Notes under the pieces: generated by a model
What the model was told of the DNA's origin: nothing
Seen by the model: the letters and a program-made list of their open reading frames with translations, nothing else
The model's database searches: none
Origin: CANHVK01 sp044232905
Lineage (GTDB): Bacteria > Bacteroidota > Bacteroidia > Flavobacteriales_D > Crocinitomicaceae
DNA length: 64,000 bases
Reading direction: 5' to 3'
Assembly: GCA_044232905.1 (NCBI GenBank)
Contig: JBIIKZ010000006.1
Coordinates: forward strand, 1-64,000
Translations under genes and position numbers: made by a program
Shown: positions 9,326 through 16,774 of the stretch, in pieces
How positions within the stretch are numbered: position 1 is the first letter of the stretch
How the letters are laid out: every line of letters starts with the position of its first letter

Positions 9326-9893
9326 AATCACTGAATTTTCTTACTAACAAAGATAATCGATTCCTTTCTTTAATTAATACAGCAGGAGGATTGTTTTTAT
9401 TAAACATCAAATCTTCAAATGTAAAACCACCGTTTTCGTTGTATACTCGTATGGCTTTTAATACTTCCATCGGATCTGGTTCTTTCGAAACAATTTCTGA
9501 AGTATTAACCTCATCGGTAAACCAACAAGAAGCATACATATTTTCATAAGCGACTAGATACTGACAAACGTTCTCTATTTCTTCGTGAGAATTACTTAGG
9601 GACAGGAGTTTTTTTAAATTATTTCGAACATCTTGGTAGGCTTTAAAACTATCCAGTATGTTTTCTGATGGGCTTACAAGTTCAAAGGTAGCGATTGAAA
9701 TTTCATCGATTTCTCCACCTAATAATAAGAACGCCTCTTGAAGTTGTTTGATTTTCTTTAATTTGGGGGCAATCAGCTTTTGAATGGGTGCAAGTACAAT
9801 CAGTTGTTTTTTGAATTCGAACAGTTGTTGTTCAAATGCATCTTGAAGGTCATCGTAAGGACCGATAATAGCGGATGCTTCTTTTGGAGACAT
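9297..9893 (-). CDS. Conserved hypothetical cytosolic protein
   Basis: I do not recognise a family. The open frame extends further upstream into the ferredoxin reductase gene, but that extension is out of frame with a real gene. The first sensible start is ATG at 9893 (MSPKEASAIIG), giving 198 residues. The protein is charged and helical, with Lys/Leu-rich stretches (LIAPKLKKIKQLQEAF), and has no signal peptide or membrane segment. It lies downstream of the ferredoxin-NADP reductase gene and overlaps the DUF493 gene. Confidence 0.6.
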   Translation of the reverse strand: MSPKEASAIIGPYDDLQDAFEQQLFEFKKQLIVLAPIQKLIAPKLKKIKQLQEAFLLLGGEIDEISIATFELVSPSENILDSFKAYQDVRNNLKKLLSLSNSHEEIENVCQYLVAYENMYASCWFTDEVNTSEIVSKEPDPMEVLKAIRVYNENGGFTFEDLMFNKNNPPAVLIKERNRLSLLVRKFSDYDGGNITTS

Positions 9894-9904
9894 ATTTAAA
9901 AATA

Positions 9905-9942
9905 TTTTAGTAGAGTCGCAACGCATTGCGACTCTACTAAAA
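9905..9942. repeat. REP-type hairpin, 17-bp perfect stem
   Basis: Arms 9905-9921 and 9926-9942 pair perfectly around the loop CGCA. The core 9910-9937 starts GTAGAG and ends CTCTAC, like the palindrome inside the RAYT transposase gene at 42024-42051. The A/T ends may also let it work as a weak terminator for the ferredoxin reductase gene, which stops two bases beyond it. Confidence 0.8.
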
Positions 9943-9943
9943 A

Positions 9944-10954
9944 TTAAAATCCGTTGACACCATTTACAGTCGTATATTTCAATACGTTTTTCTTGTCTGG
10001 GTGGATACGTGCGAATGCAGATTGTAAAGCGATTGTACCTTCGTGGAAACCACATAAAATCAATTTCAATTTACCTTCATAGGTATTCACATCACCAATC
10101 GCGTAAATTCCTGGGATATTTGTCGAATAATCTAAAGTATTTACTTTAATTGCATTTTTATCAATTTCTAATCCCCAATTTGCGATAGGACCCAAACTAG
10201 GTTTTAAACCGAATAATGGAATGAAATGATCTGCTTCTTTCACGATTTCTCCGTCTTTTGCATGCGTGATAATCACTTTTTCTAAGTGGTCACCTCCAGC
10301 TAAACCAGTTACTTCCGCTTCTGTTACCAAGGTGATTTTTCCAGAATCTGCATAATCGATCACTTTTTGCACAGAATCTAAATGCCCACGGAAGGAACTA
10401 CTTCTGTGCACCAAGATTACTTCAGACGCGATTTTTTTCTCCGTCAAATAGATAGACCAATCCAATGCAGAGTCACCACCACCAGCGATAACAACACGTT
10501 TCCCTTGATAGAATTCAGGATCTTTGATGATGTATTCAATACCTTTATCTTCAAAATCCGTAATGTTTGCAATAGGTGGTTTACGTGGTTCGAATACCCC
10601 CAAACCTCCTGCAATCATTACGATTGGCGCGTGGTGTTTTGTTCCTCTAACAGTCGTTACAATAAAAGAACCATCTTCTAATTTTTCAATATCTTGTGCT
10701 GCTTCTCCAAGGGTAAAACCTGGTTTGAAAGGCGCAGCTTGTTGCATCAAATTATCAATCAATTCACCTGCTAATACCGAAGGAAATCCTGGGATATCGT
10801 AAATTGGTTTTTTAGGATAGATTTCTGAACATTGTCCACCTGGTTGTGGTAACGAGTCAATTAAATGACATTTTAATTTTAATAATCCTGCTTCGAAAAC
10901 AGCAAATAACCCTACTGGTCCTGCTCCAATGATGATGATATCTGTTTCTATCAT
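9944..10954 (-). CDS. Ferredoxin/flavodoxin--NADP reductase (thioredoxin-reductase-like)
   Basis: FAD protein of 336 residues that moves electrons between NADPH and ferredoxin or flavodoxin. The FAD loop IIGAGPVGL lies at residues 8-16, the NADPH loop VIAGGGDSALDW near 153, and the closing IPGIYAIGDV near 280. The CxxC redox pair of true thioredoxin reductases is absent, which places it in the YumC/TrxR-like FNR class. It is at the tail of the sulfate assimilation run, so I infer that it supplies reduced ferredoxin to sulfite reductase. Confidence 0.88.
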   Translation of the reverse strand: MIETDIIIIGAGPVGLFAVFEAGLLKLKCHLIDSLPQPGGQCSEIYPKKPIYDIPGFPSVLAGELIDNLMQQAAPFKPGFTLGEAAQDIEKLEDGSFIVTTVRGTKHHAPIVMIAGGLGVFEPRKPPIANITDFEDKGIEYIIKDPEFYQGKRVVIAGGGDSALDWSIYLTEKKIASEVILVHRSSSFRGHLDSVQKVIDYADSGKITLVTEAEVTGLAGGDHLEKVIITHAKDGEIVKEADHFIPLFGLKPSLGPIANWGLEIDKNAIKVNTLDYSTNIPGIYAIGDVNTYEGKLKLILCGFHEGTIALQSAFARIHPDKKNVLKYTTVNGVNGF

Positions 10955-10989
10955 TTTTTTGTTTTTTATGTGTGTAAAATTAGTAATTA

Positions 10990-11868
10990 TTAATCAAAAA
11001 GATCTGTCGATAAATATTTGTCCCCACGGTCGCAGATGATACATACCACTACTCCACTTTCTAGGTTTGGTATGATTTTCAATGCTGCTGCCACAGAGCC
11101 TCCGCTACTCATCCCTGCGAATACACCTTCTTCTCGAGCTAATCGCTTTGTCATTTCTTTCGCCTCGTCTTCTGCGACTTCCACGATTTGATCCACGCGA
11201 CTTCTATCGAATATTTTAGGTAAATATTCTTCAGGCCATTTACGGATTCCAGGAATTTTAGCGCCATCTGCTGGTTGCGCTCCAACGATCGTCACATTTG
11301 GATTTTGCTCTTTCAAATATCGAGAAACTCCCATGATTGTTCCAGTGGTTCCCATAGCAGAAACAAAATGCGTTACTTCTCCTTCGGTATCTCTCCAAAT
11401 TTCAGGTCCCGTTGTTTTATAATGCATGTTTGGATTATTTTGATTTCCAAATTGATCCAACATAATGTATCCTTCGTTCTCCACTTTATTTCGTGCATAA
11501 TCAATCGCTGCTTCCATGCTTCCCTCCGCAGGAGTCAATGTAACCACCGCACCAAAAGCACGCATGCTTAAAACACGTTCTCTTGTGGAATTTTCAGGCA
11601 TCACCAATTCAATATGCAAGTTATTCAAACGCGCAATCATCGCTAAAGCAATCCCTGTGTTACCACTTGTCGCTTCAATCAATTTGCTATCTGGTTTAAT
11701 CAATCCACTTTCGATACCCCCTTGGATCAATCCAAACGCGGCGCGATCTTTCACGCTCCCTCCAGGATTGTGCCCCTCCAATTTGCCTAATAATTTCACC
11801 TTTGGATTTGGGTTGATGTGGTTCAATTCTACCAAAGGGGTGTTACCGATAAAATCTATTAACTTCAT
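10990..11868 (-). CDS. cysM: Cysteine synthase B (O-acetylserine sulfhydrylase)
   Basis: PLP enzyme that makes cysteine from O-acetylserine and sulfide (CysM forms can also use thiosulfate). The PLP lysine is Lys40 in GGSVKDR, SGNTGIAL binds the substrate carboxylate, and GMSSGGS near residue 252 binds phosphate. It is short (292 residues) and lacks the C-terminal extension of many CysK forms, which fits CysM. It follows cysE by 27 bases, the last two steps of the pathway side by side. Confidence 0.92.
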   Translation of the reverse strand: MKLIDFIGNTPLVELNHINPNPKVKLLGKLEGHNPGGSVKDRAAFGLIQGGIESGLIKPDSKLIEATSGNTGIALAMIARLNNLHIELVMPENSTRERVLSMRAFGAVVTLTPAEGSMEAAIDYARNKVENEGYIMLDQFGNQNNPNMHYKTTGPEIWRDTEGEVTHFVSAMGTTGTIMGVSRYLKEQNPNVTIVGAQPADGAKIPGIRKWPEEYLPKIFDRSRVDQIVEVAEDEAKEMTKRLAREEGVFAGMSSGGSVAAALKIIPNLESGVVVCIICDRGDKYLSTDLFD

Positions 11869-11895
11869 TATAAATTAACTATTACGAATTATAAT

Positions 11896-12696
11896 TTAGG
11901 ATTGTTTCTTTTTTATCAATTCTGGTTGGTGATAGACCAAGGTATTTGGTTCGATACTTTCGGTAATCCAGGTATTCCCTCCAATTACAGTGTTTTCTCC
12001 AATAATTGTTCGACCACCAAGAATAGTTGCACCTGCATATATCACTACCCCATCTTCAATGGTTGGATGGCGTTTCGTTTCTGCCATTTCTTTTTTTACA
12101 CTTAAAGCCCCCAAGGTAACCCCTTGATAAACTTTTACATGATTACCAATTAAGGTTGTTTCTCCGATTACAATTCCGGTACCATGGTCTATAAAGAAAT
12201 ATTCGCCTATGGTTGCACCAGGATGAATGTCAATACCCGTTTTACTGTGTGCTAATTCCGTTAAAATTCTTGGGATATACGGAATGTTTTGTAGAAACAA
12301 TTGATGTGCTACTCTAAAAATACTAATCGAATAAAAACCTGGATATGAACGCATTACTTCTTCAACTCCATGTGCAGCTGGATCCCCTTTTTCTATTGCT
12401 TCTGCGTCTTTTAATAAGGAATCATAGATGTTTGGCAATTCTTCGTAAAACAATGCTACTTGTTGATTTACATCTTGGAATAATTCCTTTTCGACGTGTA
12501 ACAACAATACTTCTAAAGACTTCTTGTTTTTCGCATATTCCTCTTCTAATTGTTCTTTGGAAACAATTTTTTTATTGTTATACGCTGGGAATAATAAGGA
12601 CAATAATGACTCGATGAAGGTTTCTACCAATAATGGTGAGGGCAGAGACGTTTTCTCAGCGTGGTTTTTGAAGAGGGTTGTTAGTAGGTCTTGCAT
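11896..12696 (-). CDS. cysE: Serine O-acetyltransferase
   Basis: Acetylates serine to O-acetylserine, the carbon acceptor for sulfide. The C-terminal half is a left-handed beta helix of hexapeptide repeats (HPGATIGEYFFIDHGTGIVIGETT, then VYQGVTLGA), with the catalytic His in DHGTG. The N-terminal ~120 residues are helical. At 266 residues it resembles the long EpsC-like form found in Bacteroidota. It is co-oriented with cysN upstream and cysM downstream. Confidence 0.92.
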   Translation of the reverse strand: MQDLLTTLFKNHAEKTSLPSPLLVETFIESLLSLLFPAYNNKKIVSKEQLEEEYAKNKKSLEVLLLHVEKELFQDVNQQVALFYEELPNIYDSLLKDAEAIEKGDPAAHGVEEVMRSYPGFYSISIFRVAHQLFLQNIPYIPRILTELAHSKTGIDIHPGATIGEYFFIDHGTGIVIGETTLIGNHVKVYQGVTLGALSVKKEMAETKRHPTIEDGVVIYAGATILGGRTIIGENTVIGGNTWITESIEPNTLVYHQPELIKKKQS

Positions 12697-12775
12697 AGGT
12701 TTATTGTGTCATCCCCCTCGGTCCCCCCTTCTAATGGGGAAGTACGAAAGGGCCTCTTTTTATAAATTATATTTA
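12697..12775. repeat. G/C-rich hairpin repeat between cysN and cysE
   Basis: This gap holds a CCCC-TTCTAAT-GGGG hairpin (12725-12739) inside a CATCCCCCTCGGTCCCCC context that stands out from the AT-rich surroundings. Repeats of this type are common between Bacteroidota genes. It could reduce read-through within the operon. Confidence 0.4.
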
Positions 12776-14020
12776 TTATGCGATTACTCCAGCGGCAACC
12801 GTATTATGTGTGTTTTCATTAATTAAAATAAAAGACCCTGTTTTGCGGTTGTTTGCATATTCATCAAAACTTAGTGATTCAGCAGTTTTGATGGTTACTT
12901 TACAAAAATCGTTTAAGTGTAAAGTGCCATCGCTTGTTTCACTTAGAAAATTATAGATATTAATTTTATTATCAATTTCTTTGATTACCGCTTTTGTTCT
13001 AAAACTATTTTGTTGAAGTAACAATTTTTGACCAGGTTGAAATGATTTATTATCCATCCAACAAACGATTGCTTCGAATGTTTTTTCAGTTTGAATAGAA
13101 TCATTCACAGGTACAAACGTAGTACCACGCGAAATGTCAATATTGTCTACAACGTGGATGATTACTGGTTCACCTGCGTGTGCTTCATCGACTTCTTGTC
13201 CAAACTTTTCAATTTTTTCAATAGTTGTCGTTAAATCCACTGGATATACTGCAATTTTATCTCCTTTTCTAAAGGATCCACTCAAAATACTACCTGCATA
13301 TCCTCGGTAATCGTGTAATTCTTCCGTTTGAGGACGAATCACATATTGTACTTGAAAACGTGCCTCCTGTGATTTGAAATCTTGCTCGATTTCTACTGTT
13401 TCTAAAAATTCAAATAAAGAAGGTCCTTGATACCAAGGTAAATTACCGGAATGTTTTACTACGTTATCTCCTGTCAAAGCACTTGTTGGTATAAATGAAA
13501 CTTTTTTCAAGTTTAGAGATTCTGCAAAATGTTCGTAATCTTCTTTTATCTTATTATACACTTCTTCATCATAATTCACCAAATCCATTTTATTGATACA
13601 TACCAAAACATGCGGAATTCCAACAATATTTGAAATAATACTATGACGATGTGTTTGTTCGGTGATTCCATGACGTGCATCAACCAAAACAATCGCTAAA
13701 TCGGTATTAGAAGCGCCTGTAAACATGTTACGCGTATATTGCACATGACCAGGGGTATCCGCGATTATGAATTTTCGTTTGTCCGTCGTGAAATATTTAT
13801 ACGCGACATCAATAGTTATCCCTTGCTCACGCTCTGCACGTAAACCATCCGTTAATAATGCTAAATCGATATCCGCATCTACTCCAGTAGATTTACTTTG
13901 TTTTGTTAGTGTTTCTAATATATCCGTAGAGATAGATTTGCTATCGTACAATAATCTTCCGATAAGTGTACTTTTTCCATCATCTACGTTTCCTGCGGTA
14001 AAAAATCTTAATAATTCCAT
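12776..14020 (-). CDS. cysN: Sulfate adenylyltransferase subunit 1 (GTPase)
   Basis: GTPase subunit of ATP sulfurylase; GTP hydrolysis drives formation of APS by CysD. Motifs are GNVDDGKST (G1), DTPGHVQY (G3) and NKMD (G4), followed by EF-Tu-like beta domains. The protein stops at 414 residues and has no fused APS kinase (CysC), consistent with direct reduction of APS. I start at ATG 14020 (MELLRFFTAG). The longer open frame reads through palindromic leader DNA. Confidence 0.95.
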   Translation of the reverse strand: MELLRFFTAGNVDDGKSTLIGRLLYDSKSISTDILETLTKQSKSTGVDADIDLALLTDGLRAEREQGITIDVAYKYFTTDKRKFIIADTPGHVQYTRNMFTGASNTDLAIVLVDARHGITEQTHRHSIISNIVGIPHVLVCINKMDLVNYDEEVYNKIKEDYEHFAESLNLKKVSFIPTSALTGDNVVKHSGNLPWYQGPSLFEFLETVEIEQDFKSQEARFQVQYVIRPQTEELHDYRGYAGSILSGSFRKGDKIAVYPVDLTTTIEKIEKFGQEVDEAHAGEPVIIHVVDNIDISRGTTFVPVNDSIQTEKTFEAIVCWMDNKSFQPGQKLLLQQNSFRTKAVIKEIDNKINIYNFLSETSDGTLHLNDFCKVTIKTAESLSFDEYANNRKTGSFILINENTHNTVAAGVIA

Positions 14021-14038
14021 TTTATGTAATTTTATTGG

Positions 14039-14098
14039 AGATGTTGTAGTACAACATCTGTACATTTTTTTGTAGGTATAGGACATGCCCTATACCTA
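14039..14098. repeat. Pair of palindromes in the cysD-cysN gap
   Basis: Two inverted repeats lie next to each other. 14039-14059 is AGATGTTGT/ACAACATCT around AGT. 14073-14098 pairs TAGGTATAGG with CCTATACCTA around ACATGC. The second, like the REP elements at 9910 and 42024, has GTAG at its foot. Two hairpins in tandem resemble a REP doublet. In the mRNA they lie between the cysD stop and the cysN start. Confidence 0.65.
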
Positions 14099-14106
14099 TA
14101 AAAAAA

Positions 14107-15003
14107 TCAAAAATATCCTCCTTTTTTTCTATCTTCCATTGCAGCTTCGCTGACACGGTCATCCATACGCGTTGCGCCACGCTCTGAGATTTTCGTGTCT
14201 TTTAATTCTGCAATAATGTCATCAACCGTATGTGCTTCACTTTCAACCGCAGCGGTACATGTCATATCTCCGACAGTTCTATATCGAACGTGTACTTTTT
14301 CAATCTTATCGGTTGGTTCTAATTGCACGAATTCATTCACATTCATCCATTGACCATGCTCCGTTTTGATACACTCGCGTTCGTGTGTAAAATAAATAGA
14401 AGGCAATTGGATGTTTTCCCGTTTGATGTAGTTCCAAACATCTAATTCAGTCCAATTTGAAATTGGGAAGACACGTACATTCTCACCTTGATCAATTTTC
14501 CCATTATAAATATTCCACAATTCTGGACGTTGTTTTTTAGGATCCCATTGCCCAAACTCATCACGTACTGAAAAAATACGTTCCTTAGCGCGTGCTTTTT
14601 CTTCATCGCGACGTGCTCCACCGATACATGCATCAAATTCAAATTCATTTATTACATCTAACAACGTATATGTTTGTAGTCCATTTCTACTTGGAAACTT
14701 ACCTTTACCATCTTGTAAATTCTTTTCCTTGATCGTGTCTGCAACGTAACGAACAATTAGCTTTTCGTCTAATTCTTTCGCAAGATTGTCCCGGTATTCA
14801 ATTGCTTCTGGGAAATTATGCCCTGTATCCACATGCACTAATGGAAAAGGAAATTTACCTGGGCGAAATGCTTTTAACGCTAAATGCACTAAACAAATAC
14901 TATCTTTTCCTCCGCTGAATAATAATGCTGGTCGTTCGAATTGTCCTGCTACTTCACGAAGGATGTAAATTGCTTCTGCTTCTAATTGATCTAAGTAATC
15001 CAT
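14107..15003 (-). CDS. cysD: Sulfate adenylyltransferase subunit 2
   Basis: Catalytic subunit of ATP sulfurylase: ATP plus sulfate gives APS plus pyrophosphate. The PP-loop SGGKDS is at residues 30-35 and RRDEEKARAKER near 133. The C-terminus KKGGYF followed by TGA is the usual end of the family, so TGA acts here as a true stop. The length (298 residues) is normal. cysN follows after the palindrome pair. Confidence 0.97.
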   Translation of the reverse strand: MDYLDQLEAEAIYILREVAGQFERPALLFSGGKDSICLVHLALKAFRPGKFPFPLVHVDTGHNFPEAIEYRDNLAKELDEKLIVRYVADTIKEKNLQDGKGKFPSRNGLQTYTLLDVINEFEFDACIGGARRDEEKARAKERIFSVRDEFGQWDPKKQRPELWNIYNGKIDQGENVRVFPISNWTELDVWNYIKRENIQLPSIYFTHERECIKTEHGQWMNVNEFVQLEPTDKIEKVHVRYRTVGDMTCTAAVESEAHTVDDIIAELKDTKISERGATRMDDRVSEAAMEDRKKGGYF

Positions 15004-15072
15004 TTTCTTAATTATGATTTATGGATTATAAATTATGGATTACGATCACTCATAATTCATATTTTATAATTC
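15004..15072. repeat. AT-rich ATTATG/CATAAT repeat spacer
   Basis: The cysH-cysD gap consists of imperfect copies of ATTATGGATTATAA-like units followed by CATAATTCATATTTTATAATT in the inverse sense. It could fold into a weak hairpin. I see no promoter boxes or open frame in it. Confidence 0.35.
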
Positions 15073-15759
15073 CTAACTATGTAAACCGCATTCTTTTTTA
15101 TCTGTATTTTCCCACCACCATCTACCGGCACGGAAATCGTCCCCTTCTTTTATTGCTCTGGTACATGGCTGACATCCGATACTTACAAATCCTCGATCAT
15201 GTAAACTATTATACGGAATATTGTGTTTTTTAATTTCTTCTTTTACTTCTTTGGTTGTCCATTTTGTTAATGGATGTACCTTGAGTATATTTCTTGCTTC
15301 ATCCTTTTCCACCATTGGCATTGCTTTTCGGTTTTCGGAATGTTCAGCACGCAATCCTGTAATCCAACAGTCAACTCCTTCTAAAGCACGATTTAAAGGT
15401 TCCACTTTACGAATAAAACAACATTCCTTTCTATCTTCCAAGGAAGTATAAAAACTACTTGGTCCTTTCTCCGTTATTAATTTTTCTATCCCTTCGTGTT
15501 TTGGAAAATATACTTCGATATTTTTACCGTAACGTTGACGTGTACTCGTTAAAACGGAATATGTCTCCGGAAATAAACGACCTGTATCCAACGTAAATAC
15601 TCTTATCGGTAGATTATTCGCAAAAATATAGTGCGTAATAACCTGATCTTCTTCACTTAAACTTGTGGAAAACGCAGCACTAGTTGGGAATTTTGCAGCG
15701 ATTTGTTGTAAAATATCCGCTACATGTAAATTTTCAAAATTTAACTCCATTTTAGGCAT
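15073..15759 (-). CDS. cysH: Assimilatory adenylylsulfate (APS) reductase
   Basis: Reduces APS to sulfite. The C-terminal KKECGLHS carries the catalytic Cys224. The pairs Cys113-Cys114 and Cys196-x2-Cys199 are the 4Fe-4S ligands that mark APS-using enzymes, in contrast to PAPS reductases that lack them. This agrees with the absence of cysC. It is 228 residues from ATG 15759, overlapping the previous gene by eight bases. The in-frame ATG at 15750 would avoid the overlap. Confidence 0.93.
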   Translation of the reverse strand: MPKMELNFENLHVADILQQIAAKFPTSAAFSTSLSEEDQVITHYIFANNLPIRVFTLDTGRLFPETYSVLTSTRQRYGKNIEVYFPKHEGIEKLITEKGPSSFYTSLEDRKECCFIRKVEPLNRALEGVDCWITGLRAEHSENRKAMPMVEKDEARNILKVHPLTKWTTKEVKEEIKKHNIPYNSLHDRGFVSIGCQPCTRAIKEGDDFRAGRWWWENTDKKECGLHS

Positions 15760-16639
15760 TTAGGGTTTTTGTAATTTCATAGATTGCATGCCAATCTTGG
15801 TATGTCAAAGCAATATCACTTGCAGTAGCAGCATTTCGTATACGATCTTTCGATAAACTTCCAATAATTGGAAGTGCACCTAATTTATGAATCCAAGCAA
15901 CTGCAATTTGCTCAATGTTGGAATTGTATTTATCTGCTAAATCATTCAAAACACCTCGAATTATTTCTGCTTGATAATCATGCCCATGTAAAATTCTACC
16001 ATCGGCAAGCGGCGCAAAAGCCATAGGTTTACTGTATTGTTCTTTGATGAAATCGATACGACCATCCTCCAATGCGGAGGTATTTAATAAATTTAATTCA
16101 AAATGATTTGTTACTACTTCTTGTGAAAGTCTTGAAGCTATCAATTTATGTTGTTGTACGTTAAAATTCGAAACACCAACATGTTTCACTTTACCGCGTA
16201 ATTGAAGTGTAGTTAAGATAGAAGCAACGGCATCCACTTTCATAAGCGGATCAAATCCTTCAATTAATACTACATCTAAATAATCGGTGTTTAACTGAAT
16301 CAATGAAGCTTCTATTTGTTGTTGAATACTTTTTTCAGTTAAAGCTTCAAAAATAAATGTACCGTCTTCTTGTACATGTTTATTTGTAACTTTTGTAAAC
16401 AAAACAATCTCTTCACGTTTTACTGCTAATTCTTGTAACGCTTTACCAAACAACGCTTCCAACCTACCTTTACCATATAATGGAGAAATGTCAAAAGCAT
16501 TAATACCAAGACTCAAAAGATATTCTGTAATTTCTTTTACGCGATCGACAGTCAAATCGGATTCATTTTCCCACCTCCAAAAACTGTAGATAGAATCGGA
16601 TGTTTTTGGTCCTGAATCGCTTATTAATACTCTTTTCAT
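15752..16639 (-). CDS. Aldo/keto reductase with Glu in place of the catalytic His
   Basis: A 295-residue TIM-barrel oxidoreductase of the AKR superfamily, closest in layout to the YdhF type. Asp50 (FDISPLYG), Tyr55 and Lys83 (LFTKV) of the catalytic tetrad are present. Where YdhF-like enzymes have LLHRPDP, this protein has LIEGFDP, so the fourth residue is Glu127. Among AKRs a His-to-Glu change at this site is known from the 5-beta-reductases. The gene is sandwiched in the sulfate operon between cysH and the siroheme/TSUP fusion. Its substrate is unknown and it has no standard role in sulfate reduction. Confidence 0.83.
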   Translation of the reverse strand: MKRVLISDSGPKTSDSIYSFWRWENESDLTVDRVKEITEYLLSLGINAFDISPLYGKGRLEALFGKALQELAVKREEIVLFTKVTNKHVQEDGTFIFEALTEKSIQQQIEASLIQLNTDYLDVVLIEGFDPLMKVDAVASILTTLQLRGKVKHVGVSNFNVQQHKLIASRLSQEVVTNHFELNLLNTSALEDGRIDFIKEQYSKPMAFAPLADGRILHGHDYQAEIIRGVLNDLADKYNSNIEQIAVAWIHKLGALPIIGSLSKDRIRNAATASDIALTYQDWHAIYEITKTLNA

Positions 16640-16735
16640 ATTTTTACAATTATTTTATTTTTTTACCTTCCTTGAGGAGGGATTAAAGTTGGTGACTTAT
16701 TGATTAATAATTAAAATTCAATATCCATCCTCTTT

Positions 16736-16754
16736 CCCTTCGAGAACCTCAGGG
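16736..16754. repeat. Dispersed CCCTTCGAGA-type repeat
   Basis: CCCTTCGAGAACCTCAGGG, identical over 19 bases to the copy after uvrA at 6916-6934. It lies in the 135-base gap between the fusion gene and the aldo/keto reductase. Confidence 0.65.
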
Positions 16755-16774
16755 TGCGAGGGAAGTTATTTTCA

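Noticed and set aside
9894..10055. 54-codon N-terminal extension of the hypothetical protein ending at 9297
   Set aside because: It reads the end of the ferredoxin reductase gene and the REP hairpin in a different frame. The ATG at 9893 is sufficient.
14021..14086. Longer N-terminus of CysN
   Set aside because: The extra 22 codons translate the palindromic leader and have no counterpart in the family, whose start is at MELLRFFTAG.
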